This document shows, one piece after another, positions 17,153 to 25,719 of a DNA stretch of 64,000 nucleotides. Below the pieces are notes generated by a model that saw nothing but the letters and a program-made list of their open reading frames with translations, was not told the origin of the DNA and made no database searches. The stretch covers positions 45,490-109,489 of the forward strand of contig NZ_BFBR01000011.1 in NCBI RefSeq assembly GCF_003112735.1, given 5' to 3'. Position numbers and translations under genes: made by a program. Position 1 is the first letter of the stretch; each line of letters opens with the position of its first letter. Source of the DNA: Candidatus Phycosocius bacilliformis. Lineage in GTDB: Bacteria; Pseudomonadota; Alphaproteobacteria; Caulobacterales; Aquidulcibacteraceae.

Positions 17153-18424
17153 CTAGCCCGTCTTACCGGCATGGAGCGCATCAATGGCGGCTTGAACCTC
17201 ACGCTGGCAGTCTTGCCAAGCCGCTTCGGAGGTGGTTTCCAGCTTGGTCACCCGCTTCATCGCCTTATCGGCGGGTGACCAGACCATGGTCATTTCCGGC
17301 AGATTGGGCATGGCGACTGCTGTGAGTGCTTGGGCCTTAAAGGCCTGAACAATTGGATTGCGGGCAACTTCGGGGGTTTCATAGACTGCTTGGAGGGTCG
17401 GCAATTCCCCGCCTTCGATTGCCATGACGCGCGCAGCCTCCAGACTGGTGAGAAAGCGCGCAAAGCCCCAGGCCTCGGCAGGGTCATGGGTGCCTGCACA
17501 CATAAAAATCGCCTCGACCGCCATATAGGGTGCCATGGGACGGTTTTGGGCTTGGCTGATGCGCGGCAAAACGGCGGCCCCAAACTCAATCTCGGGGGCG
17601 ATCTCGCCTAAAAACCACGGGCCGTTGAATATCATTGCGGCACGACCTGAATTGAACAAGGAAGCAACCAGCGAGCTTGTGGGGTCATCCGGCAGAAGAT
17701 CAAGCTTGCCCCGCCAGCTCTGCACCAGATTGGACGCGGCAATATTGCGCGGATCATCCAGCATCAAGCGACCATTTGCGTCAAAAACGCCGCCGCCAAA
17801 GCCGTTCATCAAGGCGGCATGGAGGAAGAAATCATCATAAGCATAGGCAAGACCAAAGCGACCCCGCGCCACATCTGTATGGGCTTTGGCCAATGCCACC
17901 AGATCGTCGGTTGTCTGTGGCGGCGTGTCGATCAGCTTCTTGTTATAAAGCAGTGCGATGGATTTATAATTGAACGGCAGAGCCCAGACCGCGTCCCGAT
18001 AAGTCACAGCGTCAAACATATTGGGCAGGAAAGCATCTTTCGTGCCCTGATCGAGGAAGAAGTCGAGGGGGGTGATGGTGTCGCCCACTTCGGCCCAACC
18101 GCCCAGACGATCATGACCGAAAATGAACAAGTCGGGCCCCTTGCCGCGCGGTACTGAGGCGGAAATCTTGTCGGCCATGGCATCGCTGGGAATGGCCACC
18201 GCCCGCACCGGGCGCTGACCGGGTTTCAAGCGGCTCGAATACAGTGCAGCCAGCTTTTCCAGTGCCGCCTTTTCTGCCCCGCGAAAGCCGTGCCAAATCA
18301 CCAGATGCGGTCGCAAGACCTTCTGGCGTGGCCCACAGCCCGTCATGGCCGCTGCCCCCATCGCCAAGGTCGCCCCGCTGGCGAGCCATGATAATGTGCG
18401 CCGACGACTTGGACCTTCACCCAT
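17153..18424 (-). CDS. ABC-type sugar-binding lipoprotein (extracellular solute-binding family 1)
   Basis: About 423 residues of the MalE/UgpB family. It begins with a twin-arginine-like SRRRTLSWLASG stretch and a lipobox ending MTGC, so the mature protein should be a lipoprotein in the cell envelope. Family segments include a DLFIFGHDRLGGWA strand, ALPFNYKSIALLYNK, and FNSGRAAMIFNGPW. No ABC permease or ATPase genes are nearby, so it is an orphan binding protein or works with a system encoded elsewhere. The start at 18424 has AAGGG nine bases upstream; ATG 18433 is the alternative. Confidence 0.85.
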   Translation of the reverse strand: MGEGPSRRRTLSWLASGATLAMGAAAMTGCGPRQKVLRPHLVIWHGFRGAEKAALEKLAALYSSRLKPGQRPVRAVAIPSDAMADKISASVPRGKGPDLFIFGHDRLGGWAEVGDTITPLDFFLDQGTKDAFLPNMFDAVTYRDAVWALPFNYKSIALLYNKKLIDTPPQTTDDLVALAKAHTDVARGRFGLAYAYDDFFLHAALMNGFGGGVFDANGRLMLDDPRNIAASNLVQSWRGKLDLLPDDPTSSLVASLFNSGRAAMIFNGPWFLGEIAPEIEFGAAVLPRISQAQNRPMAPYMAVEAIFMCAGTHDPAEAWGFARFLTSLEAARVMAIEGGELPTLQAVYETPEVARNPIVQAFKAQALTAVAMPNLPEMTMVWSPADKAMKRVTKLETTSEAAWQDCQREVQAAIDALHAGKTG

Positions 18425-18491
18425 CCTGCCCATCCCTTGCTGACCTTGACGCGCCTGCCATCACGGCCAGACTGAAATCAAACCACGGCCC

Positions 18492-19367
18492 ATGCAAATG
18501 ATTTCAGCATCCTTTTTGGCCAAGGCCTTGTGGGGTTTTGAAATCGGTGGTTCATGGGGCGGCAGTGCCGCGCAGGTCGAGATGGGATATAAACTTGCCA
18601 TGACTTTTCCGGTGACATTCAGTCTTGGCGCACTAACAATCCCAGCCCACTTAATCTTTGAAATGTTGTCGTATTTTCTGGGCTATCACTATTACCGCTA
18701 TCTGCGTGCACGCCAAGGTGACGTCTTGGACGACGAAGGACGCATTGGTGTAATTGTCGGGGGCATTTTAGGAGCGGCGATACTCTCCAAGCTTCTCGGC
18801 CTACTTGAACATCCAGAACAGTTACGGGCAACGCAGGAAAATTTGGCATTTCTGGTAGCAAGCAAGACAATTGTCGGGGGGCTAATTGGCGGCTTAATTG
18901 GGGTTGAGATTGCCAAGAAAGTTATGGGAATCTCCCGCTCAACCGGCGATTTGTTCTGCCTGCCCATTATTCTGGGCATGATGATTGGCCGCATCGGCTG
19001 CTTTTTGCAGGGCGCGTCTGATGGTACCTGGGGTCATCCGACGACATGGCCAACCGGGATGGACGGAGGTGATGGTGTGTTGCGCCACCCGATGCCGCTT
19101 TATGAAATCGGCATCCTAGCGCTGATTTGGCTGTTACTTGTTCAACTGCGGTCTCGACTCACATTGCCGGAAGGCCACTTGTTCGGCCTATTCATGAGTT
19201 TCTATCTCGGCTGGCGACTGGTCGCCGACTTCATGAAACCAAACAGCCTCGTTATGCCTTTTGGCCTATCGGCGATCCAAATTGCCTGCCTGCTGACTTT
19301 GACTTACTATATGTGGGTATTCCTACGCCCAACTACTCGATCGGCGGCAAATGATGGCAACACGTGA
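18492..19367 (+). CDS. Lgt-like membrane enzyme (prolipoprotein diacylglyceryl transferase paralogue)
   Basis: 291 residues with about seven hydrophobic segments and the Lgt-type signature region GRIGCFLQG (about 166-174), RHPMPLYE (198-205) and a C-terminal GLFMSFYLGWRLVADF. True Lgt transfers diacylglycerol from phosphatidylglycerol to lipoprotein cysteines. Here the HGGLIG histidine of Lgt is replaced: the equivalent stretch is KTIVGGLIGG (125-134), and the asparagine of GRxGN is a cysteine. That suggests a different acceptor. The stop overlaps the start of the radical SAM gene by 17 bp. The first 30 residues look unlike the family, so the true start may be ATG 18582. Confidence 0.75.
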   Translation: MQMISASFLAKALWGFEIGGSWGGSAAQVEMGYKLAMTFPVTFSLGALTIPAHLIFEMLSYFLGYHYYRYLRARQGDVLDDEGRIGVIVGGILGAAILSKLLGLLEHPEQLRATQENLAFLVASKTIVGGLIGGLIGVEIAKKVMGISRSTGDLFCLPIILGMMIGRIGCFLQGASDGTWGHPTTWPTGMDGGDGVLRHPMPLYEIGILALIWLLLVQLRSRLTLPEGHLFGLFMSFYLGWRLVADFMKPNSLVMPFGLSAIQIACLLTLTYYMWVFLRPTTRSAANDGNT

Positions 19368-20742
19368 TTATCTCTTTTATGAATTGACCAATAGCGTTTG
19401 TTCGACCTGCTTCACTAAAGTTGAGGCGAAGATCATCTTTCAGGACAACAAGGTATTCATGCTCAAGCATTGTCGAGAGCATGGCCGACAGAAGGTACTC
19501 ATCTCCACGGATATCGACTATTATCGTAAGTCACGCGAATTCCTGAAGCCCGGGGACATGCCGCGCAAATTCGCCATGCCTGTTGCGCTTGGTTGTCCTT
19601 ATGATTGTGGCCTATGTAGCGACCATGAACAGCACTCTTGTGTGACGGTGGTTGAGCTGACGGATCGCTGCAACCTGACTTGTCCGACGTGTTATGCCGA
19701 ATCAAGTCCTAGTCATGGTCGGCACCGGACCCTCGCTGAAATAGAAAGAATGCTGGATATCGTTGTGGCCAGCGAGGGTGAGCCTGATGTTGTGCAACTT
19801 AGCGGCGGTGAGCCCACGTTGCACCCTGATTTCTTCGCTGTCATGGATATGGCAAAAGCCCGCCCGATCCGCCATTTGATGATCAATACCAATGGTGTGC
19901 GTTTGGCCCGCGATGAAGACTTTGTCGCCCGACTGGCAAGCTATATGCCGCGGATCGAAGTCTATTTGCAGTTTGATTCTTTCGAGGCTGGGGCTTTGCA
20001 AACTCTTCGGGGGGAGGATTTGCGTCAGGTGCGCGCGCAGGCACTGGCCCATCTCAATGCCTACAATATCTCCACTACTTTGGTCGTGACACTCCAAAAG
20101 GGCCTTAATACCGACGAGATCGGCAAGATCATTGATTTCGGCTTGACCCAGCCCTGTGTGCGCGGAGTGACCTTCCAACCCACCCAAATTGCTGGCCGTT
20201 TAAGCGGCTTCGATCCAGCCCGTGACCGCATTACCCTCGCCGAAGTGCGTCAATCCATTTTGGACCAGACATCCGTCTTTGCGGGTGAGGACCTAATTCC
20301 TGTTCCGTGTCATCCCGATGCAATCATGATGGGATATGCATTGAAGCTTGGGGGCGAAGTCTTGCCATTGACACGCTATTTCAGCCCGGAAGAACTTCTG
20401 TCCACGACCCCCAATACAGTGAATTTTGAAGAGATACCGGCAGTTCGGGAAAAACTCTATCAATTGTTTTCCACAGGCAGCACGCCCCAGTCGGCTCAAG
20501 AAAACATCCAGTCGATCCTGTGCTGCCTACCCGATATCCAGACCGATCAACTCAGTTATGATAACGTCTTCCGCGTTATCGTGATGCAATTTTATGATGC
20601 GCATAATTTTGACGTCCGTGGTGTGAAGAAGTCCTGTATTCATATCGTTCACAAGGATGGCCGGATTATTCCGTTTGACACAATGAATCTCTTTTACAGA
20701 GATCCTGAAATCGAACGTCGCCTACGCGAAAAAGTTGCCTGA
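19351..20742 (+). CDS. Radical SAM protein of the tetraether lipid synthase (Tes)/MJ0619 type
   Basis: 463 residues. An N-terminal metal knuckle has C17-x2-C20 and C41-x2-H44; then an auxiliary cluster region C82-x3-C86-x2-C89-x7-C97; then the radical SAM motif C107-x3-C111-x2-C114 and LSGGEPTLHP. This order (knuckle, GCPYDCGLC, ELTDRCNLTCPTC) matches the archaeal MJ0619/Tes family, where Tes joins lipid tails by C-C bonds. The C-terminus has further cysteines (ILCCLPD, KKSCIHIVH). The start overlaps the Lgt-like gene, and the small membrane protein starts two bases after its stop, so the three form an operon. Function here is inferred; other alkylations are possible. Confidence 0.8.
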   Translation: MMATRDYLFYELTNSVCSTCFTKVEAKIIFQDNKVFMLKHCREHGRQKVLISTDIDYYRKSREFLKPGDMPRKFAMPVALGCPYDCGLCSDHEQHSCVTVVELTDRCNLTCPTCYAESSPSHGRHRTLAEIERMLDIVVASEGEPDVVQLSGGEPTLHPDFFAVMDMAKARPIRHLMINTNGVRLARDEDFVARLASYMPRIEVYLQFDSFEAGALQTLRGEDLRQVRAQALAHLNAYNISTTLVVTLQKGLNTDEIGKIIDFGLTQPCVRGVTFQPTQIAGRLSGFDPARDRITLAEVRQSILDQTSVFAGEDLIPVPCHPDAIMMGYALKLGGEVLPLTRYFSPEELLSTTPNTVNFEEIPAVREKLYQLFSTGSTPQSAQENIQSILCCLPDIQTDQLSYDNVFRVIVMQFYDAHNFDVRGVKKSCIHIVHKDGRIIPFDTMNLFYRDPEIERRLREKVA

Positions 20743-20744
20743 AC

Positions 20745-21062
20745 ATGGGAAAGCTCTCGCTGCGCGCTCAAATCATCTGGGGCAATCTTGCTATTATGCT
20801 GGCTCTGACGCTCAGCATCAGTATCGGTATGAATAGTTCAGCCACGCTGATGGAATGGGCCATCGGCGGCTGGTTTGCTCATATTATTATCTTGTTTGTG
20901 ACTGGCTTTGGCTTTTCTTTGGCCAATGACATCACCGAGAAAACACGACCCAATCTGGGAAAGGCTGCCAGCGCTACCTGGATATCTCTTGGCCTTGTCC
21001 TGCTATTATCTATCCCTGCATGCACTGCTATGGGCGGGATAGTATCTCTCTTGGGGCGTTGA
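20745..21062 (+). CDS. Small membrane protein of the Lgt-like/radical SAM operon
   Basis: 105 residues with three hydrophobic segments (about 10-29, 38-60 and 77-103). It starts two bases after the radical SAM stop and is surely co-transcribed. I do not recognise the family. Its place in the operon suggests a membrane partner or scaffold of the two enzymes. No obvious catalytic residues are seen. Confidence 0.7.
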   Translation: MGKLSLRAQIIWGNLAIMLALTLSISIGMNSSATLMEWAIGGWFAHIIILFVTGFGFSLANDITEKTRPNLGKAASATWISLGLVLLLSIPACTAMGGIVSLLGR

Positions 21063-21216
21063 ATTGAAATAACCGACTGCGATTCAGAATCCTTGGCGGA
21101 TTACGCCGTACCAGCTAGCTTGCTCGTTCTGTCCTGCTGCTGAGCTAGTAGCTCAAATCATCATTAATCGTTCGCCAGAAGCCATACTCTGCGCACCATT
21201 GATGTAACTCTGGTGG

Positions 21217-21270
21217 AAAAACTGGTGCCGCAAACAGGATTCGAACCTGCGACCCCATCATTACGAATGA
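21217..21270 (-). repeat. Attachment-site copy: truncated 3' part of tRNA-Thr
   Basis: 54 bp identical to 36244-36297. It covers the tRNA-Thr(CGT) sequence from the anticodon loop to the CCA plus six flanking bases. The 5' half of the tRNA is missing here, so this copy is not a functional gene. It marks the left end of the element. Confidence 0.92.
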
Positions 21271-21384
21271 GATGATTGTGACTTCTCTTCGATTTATTGG
21301 CATTCCCCGTCGTTCTTTAATCGTTGTAATTATGATGTTTTATGATACAGTCTTTCCTGAGAGCTGGTTTTCATTTCTTTCACG

Positions 21385-21425
21385 GTGATGAGCAAGTGAT
21401 TAGCACACCGGCTTGGTGATGAGCA
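21385..21425 (+). repeat. Candidate integrase arm-type repeats, left end
   Basis: GTGATGAGCA at 21385-21394, GTGATTAGCA at 21396-21405 and GTGATGAGCA at 21416-21425. Two more exact copies lie near the right end, with the same 11-bp step. Repeats of this size near both att sites are expected for arm-binding sites of tyrosine integrases. Confidence 0.55.
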
Positions 21426-21455
21426 GAAAATTGTTCTTTTCCGGGGTGCGCTATC

Positions 21456-22796
21456 ATGGCCAAGAAAGTCATACGCTTGAACAAGCGCAACATCGACGAG
21501 CTTGAGCCTGACAGTTTCAAGCGGGTCGTCTACTGGGATGATCAGCTCAAAGGTTTTGGTGTCCGAGTTGAGAAAACCGGCCGCAAGTCATTTATCGTCC
21601 GCTATCGGCCTGGCGCTGGTGGAAGAGCGGCACCCCAGCGCGAAATAGTCCTTGGTCAGTATGGGACCCTATCAGCAGACCAAGGCAAACTGGCCGCCAA
21701 AAAAATTCTTGCTGAGGTCACAGCACGTACCGGAGCCGACCCAGCGGTAGAGCGGCGAAAGGCGAGGCGGGCGGAGACAGTCAATCAGCTTTTTGAGTAC
21801 TATCTCGATGTGTATGCCCCGTCAGTCGGCTTGAGGGCTTCGACGATTGAAGGTGCCGAAGTGGCATTCCGACTTTATGTGAAACAACATATCGGCTCGA
21901 TGAAGGTCGCCGATGTCGCTCCGTCAGACCTCAGGCGACTTCATGCGGCCGTGTTGGTTGAGGTTCGCGAAAAGCTTGTCCAGCGAAAGCTCAAAAGGGC
22001 GCGGAAACTAAAAAAGGCTGAGAAGCTGGGTGCCGAAGAGCAACGGGATATTGAAGCTTCTGTTCCAAAAAACGCCGGCAGATATCAAGCCAATAGAGTC
22101 TTGGCGGTGGTGAGCAAAGCTATGTCGCTCGCGCTTGAGAATGGCTGGCGTACTGATAACCCAGCGAGTGCGGTAAAATCTCTCCCAGAGGATAAGCGAG
22201 AAAGGTATTTGAGCGACGACGAGATCAGGCGTTTTCTGGTCGCGTGTGACGCTTATGAAGATCAGCTCGTTGCAAACGCGTTTCGTCTTTTGCTGTTCAC
22301 AGGTGCTCGCCTACGAGAAGTCCTGGAGGCGACATGGGATCAGTTTGATCTTGAGGCCGGTGTATGGACCAAGCCCAGTTCGCACACCAAGCAAAAGAAG
22401 ACCCACCGCTTAGAGCTCGAGGGTGTCTCTCTCGAAGTTCTGAAAGACATGCGCGCGAAAAGCCCATTCCTCCGTCACTTGTTTCCTGGCGCGTCGCTCA
22501 CCGCTCCTCGTCGCGATCTCAAGCGTCCTTGGGAATGGATCAAGAAGTATGCGAAACTTGAAGGCGTCAGGATTCATGACCTTCGCCACACGCTCGCGTC
22601 TGTTATGATTTCGACAGGCACCCCTCTAGCCGTTATAGGAAAGGCGCTCGGCCACACTCAACCTGCGACCACCGCTCGGTATGCCCACATCGCAGAAAAG
22701 GCCCAGCGGGAGGCGACAAAGGCGGCGAGTGAGAAGTTTGTTGCGCTTGTAAGTCAGCCGCAAGCCGAAGTCGTCCCGCTAAACAGTGAGCGTTGA
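21456..22796 (+). CDS. Tyrosine recombinase/integrase (DUF4102 N-terminal type)
   Basis: 446 residues. The N-terminal part (about 10-95) resembles the arm-binding DUF4102 domain of P4-like integrases (DDQLKGFGVRVEKTGRKSFIVRYR). The catalytic domain has the arginine in LLFTGARLREVL, HDLRHTLAS (H-x2-R), GHTQPATTARYAH with the second histidine and the nucleophilic tyrosine. It lies 185 bp inside the left attachment repeat and is expected to integrate and excise the element at tRNA-Thr. A basic, lysine-rich insert near residues 170-200 is unusual. Confidence 0.93.
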   Translation: MAKKVIRLNKRNIDELEPDSFKRVVYWDDQLKGFGVRVEKTGRKSFIVRYRPGAGGRAAPQREIVLGQYGTLSADQGKLAAKKILAEVTARTGADPAVERRKARRAETVNQLFEYYLDVYAPSVGLRASTIEGAEVAFRLYVKQHIGSMKVADVAPSDLRRLHAAVLVEVREKLVQRKLKRARKLKKAEKLGAEEQRDIEASVPKNAGRYQANRVLAVVSKAMSLALENGWRTDNPASAVKSLPEDKRERYLSDDEIRRFLVACDAYEDQLVANAFRLLLFTGARLREVLEATWDQFDLEAGVWTKPSSHTKQKKTHRLELEGVSLEVLKDMRAKSPFLRHLFPGASLTAPRRDLKRPWEWIKKYAKLEGVRIHDLRHTLASVMISTGTPLAVIGKALGHTQPATTARYAHIAEKAQREATKAASEKFVALVSQPQAEVVPLNSER

Positions 22797-23083
22797 AATC
22801 GCTTGGCTTTCCGCCAAGGGTGAAATTCACGTAACACTTAAATTTAAGACATCCGTTTTTAAGAATTTTAGGAGGATCAGTCTAGCAAATACTAGATTAA
22901 TACAATTAAGCCGGCAGCTAATTAACGTGTCACCATCAGGAAATTTCTGGCCGCACCTAACGGCGGGCAACTGCCCTATAGAAAAGACAGAATCCGCCTT
23001 GTTGCTCGGTCTTGCAACCAGACGCTGTTCTGATATTCCTAGTACACAGCTTTTGGCGTCAGTGCTGATTTCGTAATGATCAG

Positions 23084-25555
23084 ATGGTAGAATGGAATCG
23101 CGACATGGGCCCAGCACGGTCAGTGGAAGCTGAAACTGAAAGTGACGTTGAGCAAAAAATCGTTTACCCATTGCTTTGCGCAACTGACTTTCTTGGAATT
23201 GACAGCTCAAATGTAAAAACGAAAGGGTATTTGGCTCCTTCTCAGCTGGACAAGCAAGCGGGGAAGAAGTCAGGATATTACCCTGACTATTCAGTTTGGA
23301 TTTGTGGCTACCCCCTCCTAATTGTAGAGGTAAAAGCTCCCAGTATTGATGCGAATGTCGGATATCGTGAGGCCTGCTTATACGCAAGGCATCTGAACTC
23401 CTCGTACCCACATGGATTGAATCCTTGCTCGGTTGTGCTGGCAACAAACGGTAACGAACTGCTTGCCGGCTACTGGGATGCTGAGCCGGTGCTCAGGCTC
23501 GTCGTTGACGACATCCGGCCGGGTTCCGTAGCTTTAAATGAGTTACGAGCCATTTGCGGCGAAAGCAAGTTGCAAACGGATTTTGAGTTGATTCGACAGA
23601 ATCTTGTTATCGGTCGTGCTTATCGGCCATATAGTTTTATTGGCGGCCAAGCTCTTCTTAACGCAAAGCGGCCTCTTAACTCATTTGCCGCTGACCTTTC
23701 GCCGATACTCAGGCGATTTTTTTCATCTAGCGCACAATCAGATGTACGCGAAATTGCAAAATATGCCTACGTCTCATCTACAGAGACTACAGATTATGAC
23801 CGAGTGTTAGAGTCGTTGCTAAAGGATCGTGTATCAGCACGCCGAGACACCATAGTTCAAGCACTTCGGACCACCAAGGGGGACGAACCCCAGCTTACAC
23901 AGGCAATCAAAGCCTTTGATAACGAGCGCCCACCTTCTGGCCAGCTACAAATCGTTCAAGGTGGCGTTGGTGCTGGCAAGTCGTTGTTTATTCGGCGATA
24001 CCGTGAGGTACTGCAACCGCCAGAGTTGCAAGAGCGAAGCGTATGGGCTTTCGTCGACTTTAACGAGGGGCCGCCAAATCTGAAAGGCGCAGAAAACTGG
24101 CTTTGCGAGCAGTTCATTTCAAGTTTCGAGAAAGAGAACTCCGACATTGATTTGTATAGTGAAAATACGCTCCGAGGAATATTCTCACACAAAATTCAAT
24201 CGCGCAAAGGTATTTACGCTGCTTTGAAAACAGTCAGCGATGCAGACTCTAATAAACAGCGCGCGCTCGACTTGGCAGCCTGGCAGTCCGATGTGTTAAC
24301 TTTTACCGAGGGACTTGGAAGTTATATCGGCGGTGTTAAGAGGTCGAATCTTATTGTTGTCATGGATAATGTGGATCGCCTCGATCTAAGTAGCCAACTT
24401 GACGCCTTTCAATTAGCGCTTTGGTTTATGGGTAAAACACGAGCCTTTGTGATCTTGCAAATGCGCGACGAGACCTACGAGCGCCACAAAAACAAACCAC
24501 CGCTGGATACCTTTCGTGCTGGTATTGCGTTCCACATTTCACCGCCGCGCTTTATCGACGTTGTGAAAAGGCGCCTTGAGTTAGGCATTGAGTATCTCGC
24601 AGCTAATTCGCCGGATACACAGGAATACTATCTTGAAAATGGCTATCGCATGATTGTTCCGACGAGTTCTCTCGGAACCTTTTTGTATCAACTCTATCGA
24701 GAGATTTTCATTAACCGCAGAAATATAGCTCGAGTATTAGAAGCATTATCGGGAAGCGACGTACGTCGCGCACTAGAAATGTTTTCTAGCATTGTGACTT
24801 CGGGCCACATCACATCTGATGTAATCACATCGAATGTCCTGGGCGACCGGGAGTTTCCGCTTGCGGAATACCATATTATTCGAATTCTGATGCGGACCGA
24901 TTATCGGTTCTTCAGTGAACGCTCAGGGTACATTCATAACATCTTTCACTTCGAGGAAAGCTGGGATCGCGCAGACAACTTTCTATTGTGTGAAATTCTC
25001 TATTATTTGAGCTTGAACAGAAAGCGCCAAGGCCCGCTTGGACTCGAAGGATATTTTGGAGTGGCAAGTGTCTGCGATGAAGTGGAAAGACTTGGGTACC
25101 CCCGCGAAACCGTCTTGCATGGCATCAACTATCTCTTGAGAAAGCAACTAATTGGAGCGGACGATTTTAATTACACAGAGGTCACAGAAGATGAATGCAT
25201 TAAGATTCAGGCATCAGGTTTTATACATCTCCGGGTGCTCTCTGAAAGACTTGAATACTTATACGGTGTGTTGCCTGTGACCCCTATTACTGAGAAAAAA
25301 GTGGCAGAAGACTTAGGTGATATAATCCAACGCGAGAGCCAACGGAACTTTGCGACGCCGAGAGAGACCGCAATTGCCGTGGCAAAGTTTGAGGAATATC
25401 TTAGATATGAGGCCGCACGGCTACGTGAAAGGAACCCGTTTTTCGGCGGAAATCAGTCTGGAGTGGGATATGTCCTAACTTCAATAAGTGGGGCGTTGCG
25501 ACGGTATTCCGATCGTGGAAGGCCGTCCGGCCAAAATGAGTTGGATTTTGCTTGA
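23084..25555 (+). CDS. Nuclease-NTPase fusion protein, candidate antiphage effector
   Basis: 823 residues. The N-terminal domain (about 15-150) looks like the type I restriction HsdR_N nuclease fold: PDYSVWICGYPLLIVEVKAP, giving P67-D68 and E82-x-K84 of a PD-(D/E)xK site. A linker follows, then a P-loop NTPase with Walker A GGVGAGKS (293-300), Walker B LIVVMDNVD (423-431) and a sensor-like LQMRDETYER. The C-terminal 300 residues look helical, with no known repeats, and could sense a trigger. No methyltransferase partner is adjacent. The gene is AT-richer than its surroundings and convergent with the hsd operon. Role inferred. Confidence 0.75.
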   Translation: MVEWNRDMGPARSVEAETESDVEQKIVYPLLCATDFLGIDSSNVKTKGYLAPSQLDKQAGKKSGYYPDYSVWICGYPLLIVEVKAPSIDANVGYREACLYARHLNSSYPHGLNPCSVVLATNGNELLAGYWDAEPVLRLVVDDIRPGSVALNELRAICGESKLQTDFELIRQNLVIGRAYRPYSFIGGQALLNAKRPLNSFAADLSPILRRFFSSSAQSDVREIAKYAYVSSTETTDYDRVLESLLKDRVSARRDTIVQALRTTKGDEPQLTQAIKAFDNERPPSGQLQIVQGGVGAGKSLFIRRYREVLQPPELQERSVWAFVDFNEGPPNLKGAENWLCEQFISSFEKENSDIDLYSENTLRGIFSHKIQSRKGIYAALKTVSDADSNKQRALDLAAWQSDVLTFTEGLGSYIGGVKRSNLIVVMDNVDRLDLSSQLDAFQLALWFMGKTRAFVILQMRDETYERHKNKPPLDTFRAGIAFHISPPRFIDVVKRRLELGIEYLAANSPDTQEYYLENGYRMIVPTSSLGTFLYQLYREIFINRRNIARVLEALSGSDVRRALEMFSSIVTSGHITSDVITSNVLGDREFPLAEYHIIRILMRTDYRFFSERSGYIHNIFHFEESWDRADNFLLCEILYYLSLNRKRQGPLGLEGYFGVASVCDEVERLGYPRETVLHGINYLLRKQLIGADDFNYTEVTEDECIKIQASGFIHLRVLSERLEYLYGVLPVTPITEKKVAEDLGDIIQRESQRNFATPRETAIAVAKFEEYLRYEAARLRERNPFFGGNQSGVGYVLTSISGALRRYSDRGRPSGQNELDFA

Positions 25556-25584
25556 GGACATTATGGAGATGGACGAAGCAATAC

Positions 25585-25614
25585 TAAAGCTCAGGTCCGA
25601 CTGTTTGAGCTTTA
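25585..25614. terminator. Bidirectional terminator between convergent genes
   Basis: A perfect 9-bp inverted repeat (TAAAGCTCA and TGAGCTTTA) with a 12-base loop, followed by AT-rich sequence. It lies 29 bp after the nuclease-NTPase stop and about 105 bp beyond the hsdR stop. Confidence 0.55.
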
Positions 25615-25719
25615 TATAATAAATTTGATGGGGTGGGCTCTAAGGCTCCTAGACCGCATCTCAAGTTAACTCGTATGCGATTAAGTGGAGGCCGCTGACT
25701 TCGCAGCCCGTGCGAGCAC

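Larger units (their letters stand above)
21063..21455. other. Junction region between core chromosome and integrated element
   Basis: A 393-bp stretch without a gene. It contains a GAGCTAGTAGCTC palindrome (21142-21154), the 54-bp attachment repeat (21217-21270), an AT-rich section, three GTGATGAGCA-like repeats (21385-21425) and the integrase promoter region. Confidence 0.7.

Noticed and set aside
21217..21270. A tRNA gene at the left attachment site
   Set aside because: Only the 3' half of tRNA-Thr is present; the sequence diverges after the anticodon loop, so it is an att remnant.
22802..22818. A terminator after the integrase gene
   Set aside because: CTTGGC-TTTCC-GCCAAG is a perfect short hairpin but is followed by GGTGAAATTC, not a T run.
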